This document shows positions 10,002 to 20,997 of a stretch of DNA of 64,000 nucleotides, in pieces. The notes under the pieces were generated by a model that saw only the letters and a program-made list of their open reading frames with translations, ran no database searches and was not told the origin of the DNA. A program made the position numbers and the translations under genes. This DNA comes from Tieghemiomyces parasiticus (lineage: Eukaryota; Kickxellomycota; Dimargaritomycetes; Dimargaritales; Dimargaritaceae): contig JANBPT010000047.1 in NCBI GenBank assembly GCA_027575765.1, forward strand, positions 29,603-93,602, given 5' to 3'. Each line of letters opens with the position of its first letter. The first letter of the stretch is position 1.

Positions 10002-12622
10002 ATGACGGATGCTAGGGAGCAAACCTCTGCCATCCCGGTGCCGCAACTAAAAGTGTTTTCCGAGGTGGCCAACCGCGTTGCTCATGTCTGCCAGGAACGA
10101 TTCCGTAGGCTGCCTAAGAAAGGCAAACCAGCCACACGGGGTGCTGACAAACACGAATGGACCGTGCTGGCTGGAGTTGTCCTGGAACAAGAAGGAGGTA
10201 CGAAGCGGCCAAGTGTCTCCGACATAATTACAGGATGTAGGCTTATTATTACAAGGTAGAAAAGAGAAATGACAAGGCAGGTTCATTTTCCTTGCTAATC
10301 AAACTCGCAACACCCGTTATGACTCATTCAACTTGCCACTCCCGTATTTTTTCTTACAGACGACCTGGAATGTGTTGCGCTAGGGTAAGTCAAGGCAGCC
10401 GGCTGCATACCAGCCAGTACTCTCATTGTCAATGGCGTAGCGTCGTCCTGCTCACAATCTTTAGCATTATTGTTGTACTCACCTTCTTATAACAACCTTG
10501 CAGCACCGGGTTAAAATGCACCAGCGCCAGCCGGCTTAGCCGTTGCGGAGATTTGGTACACGACTGGCACGCCGAAGTCATTGCCCGTCGCTCCTTTGTT
10601 TGGTAAGTATGGCCTACTCGATATAATTTACCAATCCTGGCTTACTAGAGAGAGCGACAACCATTGGCCCAGATAAACTTTTATAATCTCACTCTAACCT
10701 GGGCTTTCTTATCCTCCCCGCAGTTACCTACTCGGTCAACTGCAGAGAGTACTGGCCAACTCGACCGTCGACAACCAAAACTCTATATTCGTATTGAGCA
10801 GCGATGGGGCCGACGGAAAGGCTCACCTGCGATTGCGACCAGGGATCCGATTTCATTTTTACGTTAGCCAGTCGCCCTGTAAGTGTAATGACACAGCATT
10901 GATATCAGCCACATCAATACGAGTGATGCTACCTGGAATATACACCATTACCTTGCCCCTGCTAACAGCACGCCCTGTGGCTCATGCTTTATTATTCGCT
11001 TGACCAGGTGGGGATGCTACCATGGAAGTCATGGCCGCCGCCACCGCTGAATCCTACGCCAAGATGGGACCAGCCCAATTTAGCCCCACTCTGCTCAGGG
11101 GCAGGCATTCCAGTGATGGAGAACTGGATTCTGCTGAACCGCCCAGTAAACGAGCCAAGCCCTCCGAGGGTGATGCTGAGCAGAGTACGTCCACGTTGCC
11201 GTTCCGACGGGGCCGCGACGACGTGGACTGCTTGACCGCCCTGCGAACGAAGCCAGGTAAGATAGCTGTTTTATAAGGACGTTGGAGAGAGGACCAAGTT
11301 TAGTTGCGTGGTATGATGGATTATCGCCCTACGATAATTACTAGTCCGGCTTTTTTTTTGTTACCACCTCTGATAGTATAATAACTCTGATCTGAATGAC
11401 CACTATTCTGCATACTAATCGTAGCACGAAAGGACGCCGAATCGACGACCAGTATGTCCTGCAGTGACAAGCTGGCTCTTTGGCACGCCGTCGGGGTTCA
11501 AGGAGCCCTAGTGGCCTATTTTACCGATCCAGTCCGGCTGACCTCGGTGGTAGTTGGGGACTGGTTTAGCGAAGTTGGGTTACGGCGGGCCCTCATCGGT
11601 CGCATGGGTGTGTATGGCCAAAGTAAGTTGCGCCATGGCAGATATCAGAAGTAGTCGTCTCTACTATACCTTCTCGCGATTCGAATATCCCAAGGGCCTA
11701 GCTAACTGTGCTCGTCTTAAGACTTGTCATGCGCTTATAATAGCCCATCCACTCCAGATATATCCCACGCAGTTACCGTTTGAGCACAGTCAATTCGCAG
11801 AGCGCGGCAGTGCTGGCCAGACGGTGTACATCCCGGCGGAAGCTGGTAAGTAAGCCGCGGTGGCGACATGCGACTCTGTCGTAAACGTACTACCTTGAGA
11901 GTTTTATCACATGGGGTCATTGCTTTTGACTGGTTTGGGATGAAGATGGATTGCCACTCTGATACCTACTTTTCAGGAGGTTTAAACAAAACATTGCAAA
12001 TACCGCCGACGGTCCGCCTGACACCCCTCCATCTTTCCTACGCTGTTGGTCGCCCACCTAACTATTTGACCGTTCACTGCCCTCCTCCTCCCACCCGAAA
12101 TTTACCACGGGGTTGCACTGATGGCTCTCGCTATTTGGTTTTGCCTACCCTTTCCTTTCGGTACCTGTCCCCCCCTCTGTCGAGGCAGCAATCGGGTGGT
12201 ACAGCGGCGCGAATGGGGCGGAAGTGCTTGTTGGGGGGCGTAAACAAGGCGCCGCCCCCGTGAAGAACAGCTTAATTGAGGGGCAGGGCGCCGTGTACTC
12301 CCACAAGGCCCAGTCACGACTCTGTAAACGGGCTCTACTGACCGAATTCACAACGACGCTCCAAAGGTGGGCTGACTACCTTGAACGCCGGTCAGAATCG
12401 CTCTCGGTTGATAACCCGGGGGCTATTCAGGCGCGGGTGGTACGGGCCGACCTCGCCTCGGTGGCGGCTGCCGGGCCATACCACAGGGCCAAGGACCTGG
12501 CCCACGATTACCAACGACGGAAGGAGGTGCTGCGCTCGACCGTTTGTGCTCGGTGGGTACAGACACCCGCCTGGGTTGACGAGTTTACAGGTCTGGCGAA
12601 TTCCGGGGGGCGGGGTGGCTAA
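10002..12622 (+). CDS. TAD1: tRNA-specific adenosine deaminase 1 (Tad1/ADAT1)
   Basis: Deaminates A37, next to the anticodon of tRNA-Ala, to inosine. Eight exons: 10002-10197, 10360-10384, 10504-10602, 10724-10878, 11008-11256, 11425-11622, 11744-11845, 12189-12622; all GT-AG and total 1458 nt, so 485 aa, close to the family's ~400-500. Exon 2 is only 25 nt. Motifs: LPKKGKP near residue 40; active-site HAEVIARRSF with His96 as zinc ligand and Glu98 as proton shuttle; FHFYVSQSPCGDA with Cys159; DAESTTSMSCSDKLALW with Cys254, then GVQGALVAYF; and a C-terminal GAEVLVGGRKQGA. The three zinc ligands are all present. Between residues ~172 and 240 there is a lineage-specific polar insert. The exon 7 to exon 8 join is the least certain; a further small exon could lie in 11846-12188. 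Neighbours are unrelated. Confidence 0.9.
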
Positions 12623-14379
12623 ACCGCAATCGGGACCACCGCCCCCTCTTCTGGTGACTGAAAAGATGAAATCGATAAGCCACCAACGTCGACCGCACAC
12701 TTAATGAGGGAACAAATGGTATCGAGGGTAGCGTGTGGTCACGCACTTACAAACAGCTGCGGCAATCCTATTCTGAACGGCGCCCAGGTCTTGTGTACAT
12801 CGTCGTCCGTGACCGCTTCATTGGAAGAGAATGCTCTTTCCAGCCTTCTCTGGCACCGCTATCATTCAACTTTTCGTACCAAGCCTTCATTATTAAATAT
12901 GACATTGGTAGCTCGGCTTCAACAGGGTTGTAACGACGACTTGCCCGAGTTGTCTCCCCCCGTATTTGCCAATCTACCACCGGGAGCCTCGACCAGCTTT
13001 AAGTCATTCGATTTACTTGGACCGTAAGTCAGGGGCTGGTGATCTAAAAGCGGGGAAGACGGCAAAGATTAGATGATTTAGCCGAATGGACCGAACGAGT
13101 TGTCAATCCCCCCCGACCACGTTTACTTGCCTTATTTTCTGGGAAGGTACCATTCTAGTACCTATCGGCCAATGTCTATTAAACCGGCGAATCGGCAATA
13201 GAGGTTGATCTGCGGCGGCTAAAGGAGTCAGGCCAGTTACACCGGCTGCTGACCCTTCTTACCGTTCACCAATTTCAGCCACGGGCTGAATAGTGGTCAT
13301 ACATCCATGTGCAATAGTTCATTCACTGAGATCCAGGCGCGGGACGGAGAAAGGGGGTTAGAACAATGGGCTGCAACCGCATTTGGTACCCTCTAATTTA
13401 TAGTCTTCAGGGGCTCGGTAGGTCCTGCAAGCGGACGAAGCCTTGACGTAGAGCACTCAATAGGGGCAAAAAAACATGACGCACATTCCAATTGGCTTTT
13501 CCCCCCTTGGCACGCCGGCCGTGTCGTCTACGGCTTTACATTTGACGCCCGATCGGCCGACCTATTTATCTCAGCGTTGCGATATCTACGACCGTACTCC
13601 GTCATCAACGCTTCCGTGGCCTACCCGCACAATCACGTCCGAGCCGCGTCCCAGCGCCGAGCTGGATTGGCTAAAGTTTGAAGGGGGCCGGTGGCGAATG
13701 GTTGAGGAACGCAGAAAAGGTGAAGCCAGGATTGGGGAGAGAGGGGCATAAAAGGCCAGACGTGATAGGGGAGGAGCCGGTGGGGGCCCGGGTGTGTGTG
13801 GTTGGGGGGACAAGGAGGGTCCACGAGACCCTTTCCACCAGATATATTCCGGGCGGTAGAGGTAGGGCGCTGAAAGAGTAGACGCCTGGGCAATGCCAGG
13901 CAGGCGAGGGGACGAGGGAGGGGTAGGAGCCACAGAGTTGACTGACAGCAGGGCTCTATATAAAAGGCCGCCGGGGGGACCATCCCTCTGCGGAACTGGG
14001 GTTTTCTGTACACCAACCTACTCTCTCACCCTCCCTGCCGCGTCTCTTCAAGTGTCTTACTGTAGGACTCGACCGTTTTTTTATACCTCTGAACCCCACG
14101 GCGTCCTTCGAGTTGCGGCTCATTCCCTCTCGGCTGGCACTTCCCCCGTGCGCTAGCCTCGCTGGTTTTGCTTAAGTAACCAACCTAACACACTCTGAAC
14201 CTACTACGGCCCTCTACTTCGTCAGCACCCTACCTTAATACGAATCCCCCGGGCCTACCATTCGTGGTAGTGTGAGGTCTCGTCAACTTCTATTCTCTCC
14301 CCGTCTCCCATTGGCCCTTCCAGTTACAAACCCACGTCGCCTCATCCGCACCGGTCGTCAATACACCTGCTTCTAACTC
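12623..14379. promoter_or_regulatory. Intergenic and upstream region of the AFG1-like gene
   Basis: No convincing gene. A strong TATA box (TATATAAAAGG, 13957-13967) on the plus strand lies ~415 bp before the ATG at 14380, followed by a pyrimidine-rich stretch that looks like a 5' leader. ORFs at 12704-13027 and 13476-13751 have no recognisable features. Confidence 0.5.
13957..13967 (+). promoter_or_regulatory. TATA box upstream of AFG1-like gene
   Basis: TATATAAAAGG matches the TATA consensus very well and points toward the gene beginning at 14380. It favours the upstream start (14380) over the in-frame ATG at 15150. Confidence 0.5.
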
Positions 14380-17346
14380 ATGAATTCCCTCCGTACATCA
14401 GCTGCCTGCCGGGCCTGCTGCCCGAGCCGGGCTTTCCTATCGGCCGGGCCGGCCCGTTGCTGGCAGTGCGGAATCTTCCGTCCGACAACGGCCACGATCT
14501 CCGCTCCGAGCTCACCTTCAATACGTCCGCGTGGCCTGGCCACTCTGGCCCTAGCCGCCGGTCAGCGTCCCGGTGGGCTTCGCCGGTGGCGGTCGACGCA
14601 TGCTTCTGATCCCTTCCTGTTGGATCTCGGCCCCCACACCAACAGCCAAACCGCCCAGTCTGCTTTAAGTAGGTGCACAATGGAGCCAATACACAATGGG
14701 ACACTTCACTCGTTATGGGAGGGGGCTTCAGTGCGCTAGCCCCCTAGTGGAGGGGAAGGAAAGCTGCACATTTGCGCCCTTGGGTGTGCGTCTCGGAGTT
14801 AGTCGGGTGGCAGAGTTGGCAGACCGGGGCCAACCGGCTCGGTTGCAGCCTATCCTCCCCCCTGGACCCATTCACTCGTAGCCCCTCAATCGGCTCTGCG
14901 GCAGTGAACTGGAGGGGAGGGCGATGGGGCAACTCACACCAGCTGCTGCTGTCCGACAGTGGAATTGCGCCTATCCGCCTATGGTAGTCCAGGCCCAGGG
15001 GCAGAGCGGGCCCTGTCAGTATCCTCCCCCTCTCGTGCTGCTAGCCCGTACGTACAATAGTTGTACCCCAGGGGGCGGTTGGATCGCTGGGCGAATGTGG
15101 CCGTACGGCCTCGCCTAGCGCTTCCTAGGTAGCGCTTTTCAGCCGCTATGTGACTGCGAACCGGGCGGGGGAAGTCAACTGGCACTGCTTAGCCGGTGGG
15201 AGACTCCACGCAAGCAGCAGATGTCCCGGTCGGCAATTGAGGCCCCTCGCGGCACGCGCCCACCCGTCGTTTGTCCCTCGCGACTCTAACACTTCTGTGT
15301 GCACCCACTTCACCCATGCCCTGACTAACCGCCCAGAAGTGCCCACCGAAGGCCCTCTCGCTGTCTACCAAAGTCTGATCACCAACAAAAAACTCCGCGA
15401 TGACGAGTTCCAACGGTCCATCGTCGGCGTCCTCCAGCAGATGTACCTGAAGCTCAAGGATTATCACCCCGCCACTGCCCACCATAATGTCATCATGGAG
15501 AAGGTAAGGACCCGCGAGGACAATCCCGCCGCCAACGTGCTGGGAAGTACCACATTTCGCCACTCAAAACCATACCGGCTATTGTATTAACCTTTCGACT
15601 TCCTCCCCCCCCAACGTATCGGTTTGTCCCGTAACCTCCTACATTACCAGATTGCCAAGTTACTACCGTTTCGGCAGGGCCACTACATCCACCACCATCC
15701 GTCTCCGCCCGACGACACCCATCCAGCCGGTCTGTACCTGTACGGCGACGTTGGTACGGGCAAGACGATGCTGATGGACATGCTCTACGACACCCTCCAG
15801 GTCGAACGCAAGAAGCGCATTCACTTCCACGCCTTCATGCAGGACGTGCACCAGCGTAAGTTTGCCCCTTGGACTTTAGAGCCAGAGCTATGTAATTCCC
15901 TCTTTGGACGTGATACCCTTTTCTCTTTCTACCTATCCGACTCAGCGCGTGCAACCATTGCAGTGCACCAGTCCTTTCCCACTGACCCAGCCTTCACCTC
16001 TGTGCACTGCCTACTTTTATCACAGGCATGCAACGGTACCGCGAGGCCAACCACTCGCAGGGTGATCTGATCCCTGTCATCGCAGAGGAGATTGCTAACG
16101 AGTCCTGGGTACTCTGTTTCGACGAGTTCCAGGTGACAGACATTGCCGATGCCATGATCCTGCGCAACCTCTTCAACGAGCTCTTCTTCCACGGTGTGGT
16201 GGTCATCACAACCTCCAACCGCCATCCGGATGGTAAGTGTCATGCACAGAGGCACGTTTGATGGGCCGACCATGCGGGAGGGGGGCATAAGGTGGGTACC
16301 AGCCTGACACGCCAATTACCTCACCCGCGGACCAGTCTCCAGGTCCGTCATATTAACCCCTCACCCTGCCACTGCTGCCGCTACCCACTCGGAGCACAGA
16401 TCTATACAAGAACGGCCTGCAGCGGCAGAGCTTTCTCCCCTGCATCGATCTACTGAAGGAGCAGTGCCGCGTGGTCTCATTGGATTCGGGCACAGACTAC
16501 CGACGGCTCGAGCGTGAACGCGGTCATCTGTACCTCACCCCTTTGAACTCCGCCACGACCGACCGTATCGAGCAACTCTGGGCGCTGGCCACAGACGGTG
16601 GGACTTGGCGCGCGGCCGCCACCCGGACGCTCAACTTTTTGGGTCGCGACCTAGTCGTTCCTCGCGCGGCGGGTCGGGTCGCCTACTTCTCATTCGACGA
16701 CCTCTGCGCCCAGGCCCACAGCGCCGCTGACTACCTCCAGATCGCCGCCCATTTTGACACCGTGTTCGTCACGGGGATCCCCCGGCTCGACCTCACCATG
16801 AAGAACGAGGCCCGGCGGTTCATCACCCTCGTAGATACCCTGTACGAAAACCACATCGTGCTGGTCATCTCGGCCGAGGCACCTGCCGCCGACCTGTTCC
16901 GGGCCGAGGGCCACGATACGCCGAGCACCGGCGCCGAGGATAAAACCCGGCCGGCCGTACTCGAGGGTCACCAGCTCCAGCTCATGGACGATCTTGGTCT
17001 CAACCACGAAGAGGTAAGTACGGTGGAATCTTGGATCCGTGGGTGGTTTAATGGCGGTGGGCCCGTGTCTGTGGCGCCGGCTCGGCGTACAGATTGAAAT
17101 GCCGTGAACCAACTGCTAAGCTCCACATCCCTCTACACCACCTTTTCAACCGTGCTCATCGTCCCCCCCCCCCTCATCCAACCTACACAGCTCTCAAGTC
17201 CCATCTTCACTGGCGAAGAGGAAACCTTCGCCTTCCAGCGCGCCGTCAGCCGCTTAGTCGAAATGCAGAGCAAACTTTGGGTCCATGGCTCCCGCCAAAA
17301 GCTGGCCAAGGGCTTCCTCGACTACCAACTCCGGTACCACGTTTGA
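14380..17346 (+). CDS. AFG1: AFG1/LACE1-type mitochondrial AAA ATPase
   Basis: Family members are matrix or inner-membrane ATPases that help degrade or extract mitochondrial proteins, including respiratory-complex subunits. Proposed exons: 14380-14668, 15337-15503, 15651-15855, 16026-16232, 16400-17013, 17191-17346; phases agree, 545 aa. Exon 1 ([20 protein letters not shown]..., later [12 protein letters not shown]) is a strong matrix presequence. Walker A GDVGTGKT at ~184-191, Walker B VLCFDEFQ at ~249-256, then [20 protein letters not shown], a family hallmark, with the splice inside it. A divergent central part leads to the conserved end [11 protein letters not shown]. The later exons are secure; the first intron (668 nt) is longer than usual, and an alternative start at 15150 in continuous frame is possible. 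TATA at 13957 supports the upstream start. Confidence 0.88.
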
Positions 17347-17688
17347 CGCTTATCTACCACCTCTAGACCTTGCGGAAATGCTAACCACCTTCTCCTTCCG
17401 TTATCTGCATTGGCTATACCTTTTCCACACCCCTCTACCGTCTTCCATACTTGCTTGCCTGTCTCTAACATTTGCGCCTCTTCCCTACCTTGTCATGCGA
17501 TGAGTCCCATGTCGGTTTTTATGCCCTTGCTCAATGTCCATAAACATAATCATTGACCGTGTAGATATATGCGCCCTCCTATTTCAACCCACCTGAAGCT
17601 CCTAATTTGGAGCACATGCCAATGGGGTGAGGGTTACTAGGGCTGTACTATCTCGCACGGCCTCCACTCATAATCACGAATGTCGAGA
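17347..17688. other. Intergenic between convergent genes
   Basis: 342 bp between the AFG1-like gene and the minus-strand M5 gene; contains their 3' ends. Nothing else seen. Confidence 0.5.
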
Positions 17689-18246
17689 TCACTGTGGCTG
17701 GGCCTCCTCGAGGACCAACGCACGGCGGATTTCACAGAACCGCACCAACCACCGCAAGTCCGAATAATCCAAATCCAACCCCATCTCGGCCGCTATCTGG
17801 GTAGGTGGAGTGAGGCTGTCGTTGACCAGTCGAAGCAAGCGTTCGACATCACCATCGCCGATATCGGTCGGGATCCGTCGGTACCCAAGACGCAACTTAC
17901 GGTAGCGATCGCGGCAGCTACTCTCGGTGCGATCCGGTACCCGACTGGCGATTATCTGCCAGAGTCCCGGGGTGCCAGATGCCGAAGTGTCCTCCGCATG
18001 ATGCCCGCTGTATAACTCGAAGGTTCGGGCAGCGGAGGGCTGATAATCGACCAGCCCGGCATTGAGGCTTGGATGGCGACGACGGCAGAGGTCGGCGTAG
18101 ATAGGCATGCAGTTGAGTAGATAATCGTCGGTATGCTGGATAGACAGTAGGAGGAGGGCATCCTCAGTAGCGGTCCAGTGGGTAGACGCGGACGCTCGTC
18201 GGGCGACGGAGCTGATGGAGTCTGATCGCATGATCGAGGACGGCAT
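17689..18246 (-). CDS. Short SANT-family member lacking the N-terminal repeats (M5)
   Basis: Single ORF of 185 aa. After a short Arg/Ser-rich start (MPSSIMRSDSISSVARRASA) it aligns by eye with the C-terminal half of M1-M4: the repeat HWTATEDALLLLSIQ ... LL ... YADLC, then the last repeat LWQIIASRV ... SSCRDRYRKLRLGYR, then the helical tail with AAEMGLDL and DLRWLVRF. The two central, best-conserved SANT repeats are absent. It may be a naturally short paralogue, a truncated gene whose 5' exons were lost, or a gene whose upstream exons I did not find beyond 18246. The N-terminus lacks Glu, has one Asp and is basic, so mitochondrial import is possible but weaker than for the others. Confidence 0.6.
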   Translation of the reverse strand: MPSSIMRSDSISSVARRASASTHWTATEDALLLLSIQHTDDYLLNCMPIYADLCRRRHPSLNAGLVDYQPSAARTFELYSGHHAEDTSASGTPGLWQIIASRVPDRTESSCRDRYRKLRLGYRRIPTDIGDGDVERLLRLVNDSLTPPTQIAAEMGLDLDYSDLRWLVRFCEIRRALVLEEAQPQ

Positions 18247-19467
18247 CTTTCAAGATGGGTATAGATAAGACAAAAAAACACCTAAGGATTAAACCAAAAC
18301 GATCGAACGAATATCGGGTAATGAAATCAAGTCGTCGCCTTTCTAATAGCTCGTGTATCATTTAAGTATTAAATCTAACCCCCTGGGCAATGCGGAGGCG
18401 GGGAAGGGTTGCCACCACCTTAATATATCCCGCGGGTTATTCGTTGGCCATGGTAAAACTTTGATAGTTGCATGCTGATGCGTAACTTCTAGCACGACAG
18501 TGCCTGCAGAGACGACACTACCTTCGGAGGAAAGGGGGGGGAAAGGAGTCCTTAGGGAGCGTCGGTGATATCCCTAGCTGTTATGGTCAAATGTCACTCT
18601 TGATTATACCGACAGCATTGTGGCCGTGCTAAGGTAAAGGTCACCCGGTTACGTTAATTTGCTGATTGTAAGCCAAGATGGGGTAAAATTTCATGCCGCA
18701 CGGTTAGCGTTAGGCTGTATGGTTGGATTAGGCAAAGCATCTGTAAGGTGTATCAGAGGACTTACAATTTTGCGTATGAGTTGACGTTGCAACAACCTGG
18801 GCTGCTATCACGCGACCTGCAGCGCTGTACAGAATATAAGAAGTGGTGGGTATCAATGGTCAGGCCCCCCCATTCCTGCCCCATTAGTATGCTTACCACG
18901 ACCCAGAATTTTTGTAAATCAGTTAGTACATTATGTCAGAGAGAGGTGGGTGACCCATGCTGACTGCTGCTACGACCATTGCTCCACGCCTCCGCAGGCT
19001 ATTATCTAATCAATAGGGCAGGCAAAGGGAAATGTATTTTGACGGCTGTAAGTAACCAGACGGCCGGCAGTCCGTGTCCGGGAGGGGGCGAAAGACGCTG
19101 CGTTGGAATAGGACATCAGTTATACAAGCCGTAGGATAGGAGTGGCGGGGTGGTGTCTGGTGGGGTCGAGATGAACCTGATAAGAAAGAGACTCCCCCCC
19201 TTCGAATGAAAGGTGAAAGAAAACGAAAGGGGTGGTCGAATTGGCGGCGGCGGCGGATAAAAAAAACAGGTGGAAAAGAGATCAGAAACAATTACAGATG
19301 CGGAAAGCCAGGGTGAGGCCGCTAGAGGCAGGGAAAAAAGACATACCGTCACAGGGAAGACGAAATAAACGTTTAAACTGAATAGAGGCCACAGAGGCTA
19401 CACGATAGGGGGGGGATGGAAAAACAAACACATCAACAACATCGGGGGGGGTGGTTAGGTCAGTCAA
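18247..19467. other. Intergenic, no gene seen
   Basis: 5' flank of M5 and 3' flank of the PP2C gene, both on the minus strand. Only short ORFs; several runs of G or C. Confidence 0.45.
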
Positions 19468-20997
19468 CTAGTGATAGAGACGGACCACCATCACCGTGAT
19501 ATTGTCCCGGCTAAAGTTATCGAGGGCGTGCTTAGTGAGCTGCTCGCTCGCCTTCTGCGGATCGGGTTCGTCCTTCACCAGGTCGACGGCCTCCTGGTCA
19601 GTGCAGACGTCCCAGAGACCGTCACAGGCCAAGATCAGGAACGTGTCCTCGTGATTAAGGTCGGTCTCAGTGGTGTAAGGGTGACCCACGACCACGTCCT
19701 TCATGCTTGAATCGCCTAGAGCGCGGGTCACGGCCAGGACACCGTTGACCCGGTTGTTAAGCACGAACCCACCGGCCTCCGAAATGCGCCGCACCTCGTG
19801 TGGGTCGTCCCCCTTGTGGTCGTAGGTCAATCGCACAGCCCGCCCGCCGCGCGCCAGCACGCCGCGGGCATCTCCGGCATTTCCTGAGTACAGGCTCCAG
19901 GTGTGTGGAGTAGTCGTCGCCGGGTGAAGGGAGGCGGAAGCCGGATGGGTCTCCAAGAATATGACTACCGCCGTACACCCGGAATGCGACGTGAGTTCGG
20001 TCGATATTCGTCGATCGGCTTCGACAAAGGCGTGGTGCATGAGTTCGGTGACGGTAGATTCGGCGGTGATAGGCCGGAGGGCCGAGGCAGCCACCTCCGC
20101 GGCCTTGGACGGGGAAGGACGAGCCGGGCCCCGCGTTTCGGCTACGGAGGGTAGGTCGTCGGAGTCCAACGACAGAGACCGGTTATGGCTCACCAGGGGC
20201 AGGGGGGTCTGTGGCACATCGGTGGCGGCTGGTGTGGGCAACGTGGCCGTGGCATTAGCCGAGCGGGAGGGGGAGGAGGGTATGGCTGAAACAGCGGCGA
20301 CAACGTCGGCGGTAGAGGGCGTTGACGTAGTGTCGATTTTAGGGGTAGAAGCGTGCTGCAGGGCACGCCTCCGGGCCAGATTGGCCAGGAAAATCTCGTG
20401 GAAATGCAGCCCGCACCACTCCGCGGCCTGTTTGCCGGCATGCCCGTCAAAGATGGTGAAGAACCCTTGGCCGTCGGCATCGTCAAACTTGTAAAAAAAG
20501 GAATGCGAGTCCTCCATGGTGCGTCGGCACCGACGGTTTCGGTCAGAGGCCACGCCAACCCGGAAGGTACCCGGCTGGCCCGTGTTGTCTGGGGCTTCGT
20601 CACAGAGGCCAACCGGCGGGGCTGGCGAGGGCACGATGGCGTGCACCAGAGGGGATGGAGTGGCGGCTGTGGTGGTGTTGATGGGCGGCGGGATGCTCGC
20701 CCGTACCAATGAAGCCGACGGTTTACGAAGCAGCGTCTTGATACTGTCGGATGGGACGGCTAGGGTGGCCGAGGGTGAACCGCCGTCTTGGGCATTGGTC
20801 GGTGAGCGCACGGGTGAGGTCGCGGTGGCCGCGGGAGATTGCGGGGTGGAGCCGTTCACAGGGGAGGCGGTCGAGGGGGGCGGGATGGCGGACGACCCCT
20901 GGTTGCCGGTTGGGCCGGTCGAGTGGGCAGGCTCATCCGACTGGGAAAATTCCACGGGGACAGCCGTCCGGGGGGTGGCGGGGGGCTCCTCGGCCAT
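19468..20997 (-). CDS. PP2C-type protein Ser/Thr phosphatase
   Basis: Metal-dependent (Mg/Mn) phosphatase of the PPM family; in yeast the Ptc1-type enzymes damp MAP-kinase stress pathways. Intronless, 509 aa. Residues 1-140 are Pro/Ser/Thr-rich and probably disordered. The catalytic domain shows the expected motifs: RRTMED (~159-163), FTIFDGHAG (~180-188), SGCTAVV (~339-345), SGNAGDARGVL (~371-381), LAVTRALGDSSMK (~421-433), LACDGLWDV (~457-464) and SRDNITVMVV (~496-505). The metal-binding Asp residues in DG, GD and DN are intact. A ~110-residue Ser/Thr/Ala-rich insert (about 210-315) separates the second and third motif blocks, longer than usual. ATG at 20997 is the first in frame. Upstream is a non-coding stretch of ~1.4 kb shared with the divergent Hir3-type gene. 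Confidence 0.9.
   Translation of the reverse strand: MAEEPPATPRTAVPVEFSQSDEPAHSTGPTGNQGSSAIPPPSTASPVNGSTPQSPAATATSPVRSPTNAQDGGSPSATLAVPSDSIKTLLRKPSASLVRASIPPPINTTTAATPSPLVHAIVPSPAPPVGLCDEAPDNTGQPGTFRVGVASDRNRRCRRTMEDSHSFFYKFDDADGQGFFTIFDGHAGKQAAEWCGLHFHEIFLANLARRRALQHASTPKIDTTSTPSTADVVAAVSAIPSSPSRSANATATLPTPAATDVPQTPLPLVSHNRSLSLDSDDLPSVAETRGPARPSPSKAAEVAASALRPITAESTVTELMHHAFVEADRRISTELTSHSGCTAVVIFLETHPASASLHPATTTPHTWSLYSGNAGDARGVLARGGRAVRLTYDHKGDDPHEVRRISEAGGFVLNNRVNGVLAVTRALGDSSMKDVVVGHPYTTETDLNHEDTFLILACDGLWDVCTDQEAVDLVKDEPDPQKASEQLTKHALDNFSRDNITVMVVRLYH

Noticed and set aside
13476..14016. Overlapping ORFs on both strands upstream of the AFG1-like gene
   Set aside because: Low complexity and located around the TATA box; probably promoter DNA.
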